Shown in pieces: positions 1 to 11,060 of a stretch of DNA of 64,000 bases. This DNA comes from Ailanthus altissimus. Lineage: Eukaryota; Streptophyta; Magnoliopsida; Sapindales; Simaroubaceae. How positions within the stretch are numbered: the first letter of the stretch is position 1; each line of letters starts with the position of its first letter. Location: contig OX327693.1 in assembly GCA_946807835.1 (NCBI GenBank), positions 3,117,501 to 3,181,500 on the forward strand. Reading direction: 5' to 3'. Under the pieces are notes generated by a model. It was not told the origin of the DNA. It made no database searches and worked only from the letters and a program-made list of their open reading frames with translations. Made by a program: the position numbers and the translations under genes.

Positions 1-19
1 AAACAATTTGCAGTACTGG

Positions 20-905
20 TGGCATATTAGCTATTCTTCTGTAAGTCTGCTGCTCAAACTAATTGACGTTTCTTTATCCTTTTCTTTTTAAGTGTTTATT
101 TTTAATCTACTATTTTTTTTCATATTTTAAAATGTTTTTATTTTTTATTTTTTGTGAATTCAATTGTTTGCATTAGCCGCATCACCCTGTCCTGCTTTGT
201 TGAATCCATCTGATCATTCTCTCTATTAAATATACACTTTTTATCTTTTCCTCTTTATTTTTCTTTAAGTTGCTGTTCTTTGTGCCTTCATTATTATTTT
301 GATATCATTTTATTATTTTTCATGAGAAAAGGATGCAAGCCAAATAGCCAAAGAAATAGATTGTTTTGAATTATTTCCAACATGCTTTATGACACCCATA
401 CCAACTGTTGGATCGAGGGCCATTGGCTACTAGGTTCAACTCTTGTTTAAGAGTTACATCCTTTCACTTCGGTTACTATAGTTTATATTAATGCTCCAAT
501 TTGATATTAATTCTAGATTTTTTTTTTTATTAGGCAAATGAACAATTTTCTACTACCAGATTATTACTTGAAAATTTATCTTGATATGTAATCTACAGTG
601 GGAACTTGATTTTGTAAGATGCAATTTATGTTGCAGTTATCATCTCTCTCTTCACCATCTTGAAGAAAAACATGTGATTTTGCGATGAGTATTTTAGCAA
701 CAAGAATGTTAACTTTGTTGTTGGGTTGTTTGTGTTGTACTTTTGCAGTCGTTGTTTGCCCGGTTGTGGTTGAGGGAGGTGCTGTTGATTCTTATAAGGT
801 TTTGGAGTAAGCTGAAAATATGTGCAAGGTAATTGCTTGATTGGTTAGTGAGAAAATGTGAGGAAGTAACAGCATGGAAGATTGATTTTTGTGCTTTTAA
901 GAAAA
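20..905. repeat. Unit 1 of a ~1.5 kb tandem duplication (TNL 3' region)
   Basis: This non-coding AT-rich stretch matches 1575-2400 in the same order and orientation. Shared landmarks are the GTAAGTC block near 40 and 1595, the TTTATTTTTAATC block near 90 and 1650, the GATACATTTCA/GATGCAATTT block near 620 and 2120, and GTTGTTTGC...GGTTGTGGTTGA...TATAAGGTT near 750 and 2250. The offset drifts from about 1550 to 1503, so indels have accumulated. It is seen directly; the mechanism, probably unequal crossing-over in a resistance-gene cluster, is inferred. Confidence 0.65.
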
Positions 906-975
906 TATGAGAAATTCTGGACTAGTTCAGCAATGAAAGTTAAGGATTTTTAATAACTATTCAATTCTCATAGCA

Positions 976-1417
976 TTGTTGCAACAAAAGTTCGTTGGAT
1001 TTGCTCTTTATGCTATTATCGAATTGGAAGAATATTCTGATGCTAGTGCTGGAGCTTTCAGGGTCCAATGTAGTACTCTTTTGAAACCAAGACTGTCTGT
1101 AATTGAGCATATTGCTAGTGGTGAATTTGTGGTTGAAGACGTGTGGTTTGTTTCAGATCATGTCATACTTTGATTTGATTCTTGCTAGAGTATTAGGCTA
1201 CTTGATGATGACCTTTTACAACTGTCTCATTTCAGTTCTCCCTTCACTATGGTACTTCCAGTAATTACCATATGGAAATTGAAAAAGTTTACAAGGTGAA
1301 ATGTTGTGGAGCGTGTCCTCTATATACACATCCTGACAAGAACAAACTATTCACTTTTAACTCTAAAATTTGCTACCACCAATGAAGAAGAATGCACTGA
1401 AATTCGAAACTTCTAGA
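976..1417 (+). pseudogene. TNL resistance gene, C-terminal C-JID (post-LRR) fragment
   Basis: Translation from about 976 gives KFVGFALYAIIELEEYSDAS, then WFVSDHVIL, a stop in place of the usual Gly, FDSC, a second stop and SIRLLDDDL. After a +1 frame change come FSLHYGTSS, MEIEKVYKVKCCG and CPLYTH. This order (GFALCAVI-EEYSD, SDHV-LGFDSC, EIEKVYKVKxCGVCPLY) is the domain that follows the LRRs in plant TIR-NB-LRR immune receptors (C-JID), which takes part in effector recognition. The stops and frame change mark it as broken. No LRR is visible upstream; 1-940 looks intronic or intergenic. It lies on the same strand as the TNL remains at 6750, suggesting a former tandem cluster. The family call is firm; exact ends are not. 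Confidence 0.75.
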
Positions 1418-1574
1418 AAATGCCTAGTGTTTCATGATATGGCTGACGTAAGTTGGACTCCTGGAAGAATTTGAAGATCTTACAAGGAGGAAGTGGAGCC
1501 AATTTACACACAGCAAATCAACACATGTCAACCACAAAGTCCCATCTTTTATCATATTTTTCATAAAAGAGGTG

Positions 1575-2420
1575 GCTTATTTGCTCTTCTTATGTAAGTC
1601 CAATGCTCTAGTTAATTTCTGTTTTTATCATCTTTTTGTTGCATTTATTTTTAATCTTGTACCTCTTTTCTATTTTTTGCACTTTCTGGAAATTTTTTAT
1701 TCAGGTAAAGAGGGGAAGGTTAGTTTTGGTTAGTTTTGTATCTGTCTAAAGCATACGAGGCAAGAACATTCACTCTTTATTAAATATGCACAATTTATTT
1801 CATAGATATGATGCTTTGATGTTGCTTGGTGAATGCTGTTCTTTACACAAGCGGGATTTTCCTCTCCTTGCCTTATGAACCTATCTGATCAGTTCTTACG
1901 TGCATCGATTTTAACTTTCACAGAGCAAAGACTTTTATCATGACTTTGGTCACGGCTTTATAATTTTGTGTATTTCTTATAATGCAATTTGAACACAATG
2001 CACATTTGTAGATTAGTGTTATTTTTTAATGAAATTTCATTAAAGGAGTTCTACTACAAGAGTATTACTTTAAAACTTATCTTCATATTTAATGTGTAAT
2101 AGATACTTGATTTTGTAAGATACATTTCAAGTTCTGTTCATTATCACTCTATCTTCATCATCTTTAGGAAACGTGGTTTTATTTTGTGTTTTTTGGCAAT
2201 AAAAATGTTAATTCCTTGTTGAGTGGTTGTTAGTGTTGTGGTTACAGTTGTTGTTTGCTGGGTTGTGGTTGACAGAGGTGCAGTTGATTCCTATAAGGTT
2301 CTAATGTTAGCTGAGAACAGGGGCGAAGTAATTGCTGTTTTAGGTGATGAGACAAAATATGAGAAAGTGAAATGGTATGGAAGTTTCAATCTTTTTGTTA
2401 CTATGAAATGAAGCTATTTT
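1575..2420. repeat. Unit 2 of the ~1.5 kb tandem duplication
   Basis: This is the second copy of 20-905. A short reading frame at 2223-2411 (contains GAVDSYKVLMLAENRGEVIA) lies in the better-preserved copy; unit 1 has the same frame with a stop after KVLE. I do not recognise the product and would not call it a gene. The C-JID block between the units is not repeated after unit 2 except for a short match near 2455-2490 (TGTGGTTTGTTTTAGGTC against 1141-1160), so that part was deleted or diverged. A piece at 1745-1865 also recurs at 52850-52985. Confidence 0.6.
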
Positions 2421-2662
2421 CAAAATTGTAAGCTACATTTGCTTTCTCTCAAATATGTGGTTTGTTTTAGGTCGTTTAATGTTGATTGAATTTGTTAAAA
2501 TTCAAATTTTGAAAAACATTTTCTTTTGCAAATGTGGTAATTAAAGGGGAAGTTGATTAGATGATCATCCAAGCTTCTATTCACTATCCGCAGTTAGTGA
2601 AAGCATCATTCTTAAAGAACATTATTTTAGCTTGTTTGGAGGATGCTGTGAGGATTTCTCAT

Positions 2663-3580
2663 GGGAAAATTTTCAGAAATAGCCTTTTTTGAAGGGATTT
2701 AACTTTTTTAGCACCCAATTCAAATGATCAACTTTTTTGGTCAAACTCATTCATTTTAGACCATAATACCCTCTTCATTTATCTCTCTTTCTCTCTCTCT
2801 CTAATCACTCATCCTAATCTCAAACTCTTAAAAATTCATTCCTCTCAAGCGATAGTGGCAAGCTTTGATGGCAATGGCTGCTGATGGTGACAAATGATGG
2901 TCAACGGCAACATTGAGAATCACGACCGCAGCACAAAAAAAAAATTTTGAGTTGTGATAGAATTTATATGGCGCGATAGGATTTTATCGTGCTATATAAA
3001 TCTTATCGCACTGCTATATAAATCTTATCGCGCCTTATAAATTTTATCGCGTCTTGTAAATTTTATTGCATCGTAGGATTAGTGTGATAAAATACTATCG
3101 CTTCAGTTCATTCTACACGATAGGATTTTGAAAGTTTTTGGATTTTTTTTTCATTTTCTCACCTTGAACCAAAGTGTCTTATTTACACAAATTTATTTCT
3201 TACAATTCAATATATGTTTTCAATAAATTTATATTCAATTTAAAAATTACAATTCATTCTCACATTACATTACAAAATAAAATGATTATTTAAAAAATAA
3301 ATTTATCTTATCTTTTTCTTTAAAAAAAGTGAATATTTTGGTGATAGCTCCATTCAAATGATGGTGGGATTTCTTTTTATATTTTTTTGGCACAATTTTG
3401 GTTAGAAAAAAATTATATAAAGAAATTAGAGTGAGTGTGTTTGTTTGGCCGGTCAAGTAATATATATGTAGAGAATATTTTTGTCCACAATTAATGAGTT
3501 TGACTAAAAAAATTGAAAATTTTAAATGAAGGTTAAAAAATTAAGGTCCTCTTAATTTTGTCTATTTCTGAAAATTTTTC
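2663..3580. mobile_element. Non-autonomous Mutator-like element (MULE-type MITE)
   Basis: The element is 918 bp. It is flanked by a perfect 9-bp direct repeat ATTTCTCAT (2654-2662 and 3581-3589). Its ends are inverted repeats: GGGAAAATTTTCAGAAATAG at the left, and the reverse complement of the right end reads GAAAAATTTTCAGAAATAG. The inverted similarity resumes further in (GGTCAAACTCATT near 2738 against AGTCAAACTCATT on the other strand near 3500), so the terminal inverted repeat is long but decayed. A 9-bp target duplication with long inverted repeats is the Mutator superfamily signature. There is no transposase. The interior (about 2960-3135) holds repeated GCGATA-type motifs. Confidence 0.85.
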
Positions 3581-3793
3581 ATTTCTCATTGAGAGTCTCA
3601 GCCCATTCTGATTTGATTTTTGTTCATACTGACAAAACGGTAAGAAACCTCCAAATGCTTAAGGTTCTCTGCTTCTCAATAGTTGTTTTTGGAAGGCAAC
3701 ATGTTCTGTTTTGCTTTGTAGACAACACCCTTTTCTATTTACAGAATTCATTAATTTCACTAACTTGAAGACAATTTTGTGGACACTTTACAG

Positions 3794-3923
3794 GTTTGAG
3801 ATAAAGCAACCTTGTTCCACAGACCAAGAATCTGGTAGTTGCTTGTTGGAGGAAATTATGAGGTTCAGACACAGTTATCGTCAAACTGTGAAGAGCAGAA
3901 AAACAAGCAAAGGGTCTTCATGA
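3794..3923 (+). CDS. Possible terminal exon of an unrecognised gene
   Basis: An open stretch follows a plausible splice acceptor (TTTACAG at 3787-3793). It encodes about 42 residues including EIKQPCSTDQESGSCLLEE and MRFRHSYRQTVKSRKTSKG, and ends at a TGA (3921-3923). The composition is charged and not low-complexity, unlike its surroundings. I do not recognise the protein, and no upstream exon is evident across the element at 2663-3580. It could be a relic exon of the TNL locus or chance. Confidence is low. Confidence 0.22.
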
Positions 3924-4849
3924 GAGCAAGGCATTTGGAGACTTTTGCTTAGTTTCCATGATTGAAGTGATTCAAACAACTTGCCCCTTGTAATCTTAGA
4001 CCTTGCAATTCTTAACAACTTAGCCCCTTTCTGATTGAGGCACGGTCTTTCGATTAATACTTTCTTTTTTGTGGTCTAGGAAAACAATTCAAAACAAATT
4101 GATGAAAGCCCAATTGTATTTTGGGCCTAGTAGGAACAGAGGGTTTAAATAGAAATATTAGACAAAGTGGACAATGGGTTTGTAAAAATCACAATGTCAT
4201 CTAAGTGTTTGACAAAATAACTGACCCGGGCGCTAAACTAGTATTTTAAAATAAAACCATTTCATGATTTCAACAATTAGTGGCTTCAGCTTTACCTTCT
4301 TGCCAGAGGGAAACACTCCTCGATGATAAATGGTGTTTAATTTTTTTTTATTCCTTGGTGCTTTTTCAAAATTTACTGTCCATAGTTGGTCAACTTGGAA
4401 CTAGACCCAAGTTTTTTCAATGAACACAGAATTCGGATTTTTTCAAGTTAATTAGATTCAGGTTTAAGTTTAGATTTTTAAAATTATATTTTTTCATATT
4501 TTTTAAGTTAAATTTAAAATTTTGGAATATTTATTTTGTAAAAAATTGTTAGATTTATATATATAAAAAATTAAGAATTTTAAAAATTAATTTAGGAATT
4601 TTTAAAACAAAATAATAAATAAAATTTAGATCTAAGTCAGATTTTTGGGTTCATGCAAAAACTTGAATTTAAATTTGAAAAAAATTTGAATTTTTTTAGT
4701 TTAAGTTCCAGACCAAGTCAAATTGGGTTTTGAGTTTTTTCAGATACGAGACAAATTATCATCCATACTCAATTTCTATCACTAGGTGATGAAACTTCAT
4801 TCGTAGCTGCATCTTCCTCTTGTCATTATCATCAATTTTGGAAATATAA
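3924..4849. other. Non-coding stretch, no gene seen
   Basis: AT-rich sequence with stops in all frames. The only structure noticed is an inverted pair GCCCAA / TTGGGC at about 4110-4128, resembling TGGGCY promoter elements, and poorly conserved A/T-rich inverted similarity between about 4395-4550 and 4640-4760, which might be an old inverted-repeat transposon. Confidence 0.4.
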
Positions 4850-6652
4850 TGTTGTTGGAGGAAAATTAAGCTTAGCACTCATTGCTCTTTGCGATGCTTT
4901 AGTCATAATATCCCATTGTTGCGAAAGCATTCAATCACAAGCAAATAAGAGTAAGAATAAAAACAAATCACAAAAGAATCCACATAATCAATTTACATGG
5001 TTTGACATAACGCTTAGGTCTATGGTGGATCAAAGGATTCTAGCATCTCTTGTTAAAGTTTACAAAATAATTATCGATAACTCGATCTCTCTTAAGAGAT
5101 TATCAAGTAACACAATATAGAGAACTCTCATAAGATCTATTAGTATTTCTTTTGTTCACATAAAACAAAGAAACTCATTATTGTTCCACAAAAGCCACTC
5201 TTGTCGATGCACCAAATGCCACTTATAAAACATTTAAAAAAATATATATTTTCATTCACAATTGCCAACAATTAGCAATTGAAACACATGTTTTTCTTAA
5301 CTTCAAGGACACATGTCCTTTAAACAACTAAGTAGCATTTTTTCTTGCCACATGTCAAGCCTTAATAAGGCATCATCGTGGCTTAGTTTGACATGTGGTG
5401 ACTTGTAAAAACATGAGGTGGCAAGTTATCACTTACCACTTGTCAATTTATTGACTTAACACTTAAGCCTTATTAGATTTCTGATAGATGCTGAAGCAAT
5501 TCATACTTTCAAAATTTTTCTAGATCAAACTATTCGACCCAATGCGCCACTACAGTGCTTAGCGAGTATACTTTATATTGTGAGATTCTCTAAATTTACA
5601 TCCGTTTGTCTTATGAAACGTTTTCGTAAGTTCATAAACGATGCTCCACACACATGTTACGAAAATTACAAAAGGCATATCAAACCATACAAATTGAGGT
5701 TAATACATATTTGTATAATCCTTCCGTCACCTATATCTTAGAAGAATAAAGACATAAATCATCCTAGTTATTTGTTCTACCAAAAACTTTTTCATGGGTT
5801 TTATATTTATGACAACTAGACTTCCTTAAATATATCTTTGACTATCAGGATATTCAACTCACCCATATGAGCTGACAGATCCTATATCTACATATGCTAG
5901 ACTTTATGAGTATCAGATCATACCCAGCGACACCCAGTGGTCAGACCTTAAAAGGGTTTTGACATATTTAGAACCTAAATATGGTTGATCACTTACAAGT
6001 CTATCGTGGTGATCAGGTCAAAGGATCATGAATACTATTTAACCCGAGAAGATCTTACATTGATAGTTTTTTGGGATGTTTATTATAGGTCCTCATTGAG
6101 TCTGTCAGTACCCAGTCCTCACTAAATACCCGTATACTTATACGAGCTCAACTAAGCTCATAGTTTGCTAAGACTAACTATTTAGACCATCCAGATATAA
6201 ATATACACTAATCTATATATGATAAGATTTTTACCTATAGACCCATATCAGTGAAGATAGATTAGGAATATAGTATTTGAGAACATACTTACATAATGAC
6301 GTTTCCTAGCATTATTTACAACTCCTTACAACTATGTCATTGTTAATATATTCTCTTTTTTTTTTTCATTTTAGACAAGGTTCTAACTTTTTAAATTTTG
6401 TGACTCTTATAAACTGCTGACTCTTAGCATTTATAACTTTCAACATTGCTAAATTTTAACCATAGTCTAAACTCATTTAGACCAGATCTAAACTCCTTCA
6501 AATCATACAATGTCTGAAATGTTATAAGTATTTTACCATATAATTATAATCTCAACAATTTTATTTGAAATATTTATTGTATAAGTATAAACAATTAGTA
6601 TTTAACTATTCATACAATATTGGAATAGCACGTAAGCACAATTTTTAACAGC
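4850..6652 (-). mobile_element. Probable Copia-type solo LTR or LTR remnant
   Basis: Read on the minus strand, the right boundary near 6652 opens with TGTTAAAAATTGTGC. The 3' part reads GATCCACCATAGACC, then GTCAAACCATGTAAATTG near 5030-5000, the landmark that precedes the end of many plant Copia LTRs. It ends near CTCCAACA at about 4850-4855. TG...CA termini are present. No matching 5-bp target duplication was found, no coding sequence occurs, and no primer site follows, so this is a solo or decayed LTR with uncertain ends. The length (~1.8 kb) is long for Copia. Confidence 0.42.
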
Positions 6653-7103
6653 TTTTGGCTCTATGTTTTATTCATTTCTCATATGACATTCGCGTACTAG
6701 ATTTCTTGTTGACTCATCATTGGTATCCATCTCAAATACATACTAAAACATGATTGTTGAATCACCAATTTTACTAGATGTTTTTCTCTATTTCAGATAG
6801 GGGGATACTCATGATAACTTTACTAGTAATCTCTTGCTGCTTGTGTTAGAAAAACATAAAAAAAGTTCATTCATGATCAATTACTCAAGAAAGGAGATGA
6901 GATTGCGAAAGCCCTTTTTAGTATAATCGAAGAATCAAATGTAACACTCGTGTTTTTTATTTTTATTTTTATTTAAATATTTATTTAAATTTTTTTTAAA
7001 CATGTTGGCCGTTAATAGGTGGAGCCTATAGTACTATTCTTATATATTTTTTAAAATAATTTATTATATATATTATATTATTATTGGTATATTTTATTTA
7101 AAC

Positions 7104-9875
7104 TGTAATATCCAATCCTTATTAGTAGTATTGGTGCATAGATTTTGGTATAGAGCAATAAAGACACCGTAGGGTTACCTGATTCTAACCCTATTAGAAA
7201 TATTTTTTATTGTGCGCATGAGAGATATTAGACCTAATTTAGTAATTTCACACTTAGTCGGAGCGTCAGACAACCGTAGAATATTTTTGGAATTTTTCTC
7301 TATTGCCTTGGAAAAGGAAATTTTAATTTACTACATGAATTTCCATTTAAGGGTTATGTATGGAATAATCATTTGTTGAGAAACACAATCCATATATTAG
7401 AGAATGGACTAATTAGAAACATTCTCATGGATTGCCAAGTTGAAAATTCTAGTAAGTTCATTGGACTATTCTAACTAGATAGTTATAAAGGAACCAATTA
7501 CGTACTTAGTTTCCAACTAATAGTAATTTAGAAAATTTGAGTTAGTTGAGAGGCAAATTGGTCTTTTGAGGGAGCATTATATATATGATAGAAGTGTGTA
7601 AAAATTTCAAGAGAGTAAGAGCAAACATCTTAGAGCAAAAGAGAACAAAATTCGTGCAAGAAGAGTGGTGCTGCTACAGTGACATTTCAAGTTTTTTTTT
7701 TTTCATGCTTTTTCATGTGTTTTCAAGCTATAAGAAGGTTAAGTATAAGTCTCTAAGCTCAATTGAAGCCTCCATTAGTAAAAATCCAAGAAAAAAATGT
7801 AAGAAAAGTATTATTTTGTAAGATTAATATGTGAACTTTCAAGATTGCTTCAATTGATGTTCTTGTGTGTATTCTTGGTTTAGATTGAGTTTAATTCTAG
7901 TGTGGAGCTTGAAGGAGTCATCAAAGTGAAGAAATTGGCAAGGTAAGAATTAGAGTTTTGGGTGATTTGGATGTAGAGACTTCAATTGGTTATAATTAGG
8001 GCATTATAATGAAATTTGCTTAATTTTGATGTAATTGGAACAAGAAATTGAGAACAAAAATGTATTGGAACATAGGGTGAAATTCTGCCACTTTAGGGAA
8101 GTTAGGGATTGAGTTATATTTTGGTTGAATTGTTGTATATAAATGGTGCCTTTTGTAAATTGAATTTATATGGTTGATGAAAAAAAAGCAAAAATGAAGA
8201 AAATGGGACATAATTGTCCATTCTAGAAAGGTAAAGAAAAATTATGTCCAGCTGAAGTTATAGGGTGTTAAGAAATTTTCAGGGCATCGGATGGTGAAAT
8301 AGATAAGATTGAATGACTCCGTAAATGAAAATCGAAAAGTAGTATCCATCTGAGCTTTGTATGCTGATTAGGGCGTTTAGTAGTTAAATGAGATTCTAGC
8401 ATTCGATTTGGTTCTAAATGTCATTTATGACGTGTAGGTGAAGAAAACTGAGACTGGTAACAGGAACAGAAATTCAGAGCGAAATTGAGCTCGGAGCGAT
8501 TGTGAGTGAAAATCTGTCATTTTGTTTATCTTTCGTTTATTATGTTTTCGCATAATAAAATTGTATGTTTTAAGAGCTTTTAATGCATAGACATGATTTA
8601 TGATTTCGATATATATTCATAGATATGCATTTACATGTTCGGTTTAAGAAACAGTTTTAAAACTACTACATCAGTTTCAAAGGCCATTGGTACCTTTAGA
8701 TTATAGTAATCGTGATTGTATTAGACCCAATAGGTATATCCCGTACACATGGGTAGGTTTTGGGGGTGTGTCACTAACTTTAGGAAGTCAGGATGTCGAG
8801 TCATGTGAGTCGCTCTATGTGTACGGGGTATTGTCTCGCTATATGTATATGATGTAGGATATCGCTGCATAGCCAGTGAGATGTCACTGTGGGTGCTGCT
8901 AGTTGAGGTGCCTCGTGACCTACTCACGTGTGTGGTGCTAGTTGAGTCACTACATAAATATAGAGCTTTAGGGTTACCATTGGTACAGTTTAGAAAGAAA
9001 ATGACCGAGCGAGGGCTTTAATAGTTTTTGATCTACTGATTATGCGTTTATATGCACTTGCTAGTTATTTGTTGTAATGATTTTGAATATTATTTTTTGA
9101 AGATGTAAATAAAACCCGCTCGATAAAATTTTATCGGCATATGATGTTAGAAATCATTTTACAGCTTTATACCAGTTTTAGAAGCATGATTTATGCATGT
9201 CTTTTAGAATTTAATATCTATGCAGTATGTTATTTTATTTGAAATCTTAAATGCACTCACTGAGCTCCTTTAGCTCACTCATTTTGTGTTTTATGTTTTC
9301 TAAACCCTCTTCCCAGGTGCAGGTCTCAATACGTCAGTTGCTGATTCTCCGATTGCTAATTAGTGGGCCAAATCTGAAGATCATTTTGTATATGTAAATG
9401 TGCTAAATAGCAATCTTTTTACTTTCAGCATAGTAGTTCTAGATTTATGCATTGTATATATGTTTTGGATAACCAAGAAGATATTTTGATATTTTGATGA
9501 TCGTTTCACTTTTTATCAATATTCCAATTTTATGATCATAATAAAATTATTGAGTTGAGTTATAATTATTTTGGAAAAGACCGGAGGTCCTATTTGGTAG
9601 TATTGAGAAGTGGTTTGAAAATAGAAGTGTAATTCTTTGCAGGTTTTGTACTAGATTTTCAGAAAAACAGAAAAAACTCTGCCCGTTTTTTTTAAAGAAT
9701 TAATATGTCATCTTCATGTATATTTCAAGATTTTCTCAATAATAGCAAAAACTAAAAAGGGATTCGCCTCGCTAAATTTCTTAGCTTACCCAGTTATATT
9801 CTGAGGAACTTCCGTCAAGATGCCTAATAGGGCTGCTGGGATCTATTATAGACGGTCTCGGGCCGGATCCTGTCA
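7104..9875 (+). mobile_element. Solo LTR, family A copy 1
   Basis: It starts TGTAATATCCAATCC and ends GGATCCTGTCA, with a 5-bp target duplication TAAAC at 7099-7103 and 9876-9880; length 2772 bp. It is inserted in LTR C. The 3' ~1.9 kb matches the reverse complement of 36339-38200, and the whole matches 43427-46325 reversed. It holds the pattern CACTCACTGAGCTCCTTTAGC near 9255 and a GC-richer segment at 8725-8960. There is no protein coding; small open frames within it are chance. The parental element is probably Tekay/Del-like Gypsy, judged by LTR length and the CCTGTCA end shared with the element at 58221. Confidence 0.9.
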
Positions 9876-9993
9876 TAAACATATAGGACCCATGTTTTAA
9901 AATGTGGTGGATGGAATAAAAATGGGGTTCTTTATGTTTATTTTTTATTCTATTTTTTTGAGTCTTGGTTTTGGGTGGGTTTCATTGGATGGA

Positions 9994-10310
9994 GAGAAAG
10001 AAGAAGAGGAGGAAAGAAGAAAGAGAAGAAAAGAAAGAAAAGAAAAGAAAAGAAAAGAAAAGAAAGAAAAAGAAACAAAAGAGAGAGAGAGATGGAGGAT
10101 GGAAGAGAATAAAGAAAAGAAAAGGAAAGAAAAGGAAAGGAAAGGAAATGAGAGAAGAAGAAAATGGAAAAAAAAGGGAAAAAAAGAAAGAGATGGAGAA
10201 GAAGAAGAAAGAAAGAAAGAAAGAAAGAAGGGAAGAGAAGGGAAAAAAATGGAGGAGACCGAGAAAGAAGAGAATAAGGGAAGAGAGAAAGAAAAATAAG
10301 AAAATTTGGG
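9994..10310 (+). repeat. Purine-only tract (GA/GAAA-rich) in LTR C
   Basis: About 320 bases are almost entirely A and G on the plus strand, built of imperfect GAAA and GAAAA units. Long open frames exist on both strands here only because the composition lacks stops; the predicted Lys/Glu/Arg-rich or Phe/Ser-rich products are artefacts. Similar sense-strand purine tracts sit in the LTRs at 58330-58580, 46675-46960 (minus) and 38520-38710 (minus). Confidence 0.9.
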
Positions 10311-10383
10311 GTATCACCATACTCCATTCTATATTTTGTGAGTACTCTTCTTTATTTTTAAAGTTTATTTTATATATTTATTT

Positions 10384-11060
10384 TTGGTTAATGTAAAAAA
10401 TATGTATGTATTAGTATGTATATATGTACGCACATATGTCTATATATTTGTATGTATGTATTTGTTGGTATATATGTATTTGTATGTATGTATGTGTGTT
10501 TATATGTATGTATATTATATTTTATTAGTCATAAAAATGACGTGCATGTATGTATGTATATTATAGTGTGTAAGTCATGAAGTAGGTATATATGTGTATA
10601 TATGTATATAAGTCATGGAATACATATGTATGTATATTATATATTAGCAATAGAAATGATATGTATGTATATTATATATTAGCAATAGAAATGATATGAA
10701 TGTATATATATATATATATATATAAGTATATGTATGTATTATATTTTATTAGCAATAGAATTGATGTATGTATATGTATGTATATCTCTATGTATGCATG
10801 TAAGTATATGTATGTATTATATTTTATTAACTATAGAATTGATATGTATGTATGAATGTAAGTATGCATGTATGTATGTATATTGTATTGTATTGATGTG
10901 TATAGACCATGGAATTGATGTGTATGTATATATTTATATTATATTTTATTAGTTATAGAATCGACATTTATGTATGTAAGTGTATTATATTATAATTGTC
11001 ATGGAATTGTTATGTATGAATTTATATATGTATGTATGTCTTTATTTATATTTTATTGTC
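10384..11060 (+). repeat. Degenerate TATG/TGTA microsatellite zone in LTR C
   Basis: Clusters of TATG tetranucleotides and (TA)n are interspersed with a recurring unit of about 50-60 bp, ATATTATATTTTATTAGNNATAGAATTGA, at about 10525, 10640, 10675, 10737, 10820 and 10935. It is a minisatellite grown inside the LTR. The reverse complement of 38180-38520 has the same purine-tract then TATG-zone order. Confidence 0.8.

Noticed and set aside
4105..4135. Inverted GCCCAA/TTGGGC pair as a plant promoter element
   Set aside because: It resembles TGGGCY sites, but no gene start lies nearby on either strand.
8721..8927. 68-codon minus-strand frame, Thr/Ser-rich
   Set aside because: It lies wholly in the GC-richer part of a solo LTR and runs antisense; the corresponding region in the other copies is not kept open.
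9904..10396. Overlapping long frames on both strands (Lys/Glu-rich and Phe/Ser-rich)
   Set aside because: They arise from a purine-only tract inside an LTR; composition, not coding, explains the lack of stops.
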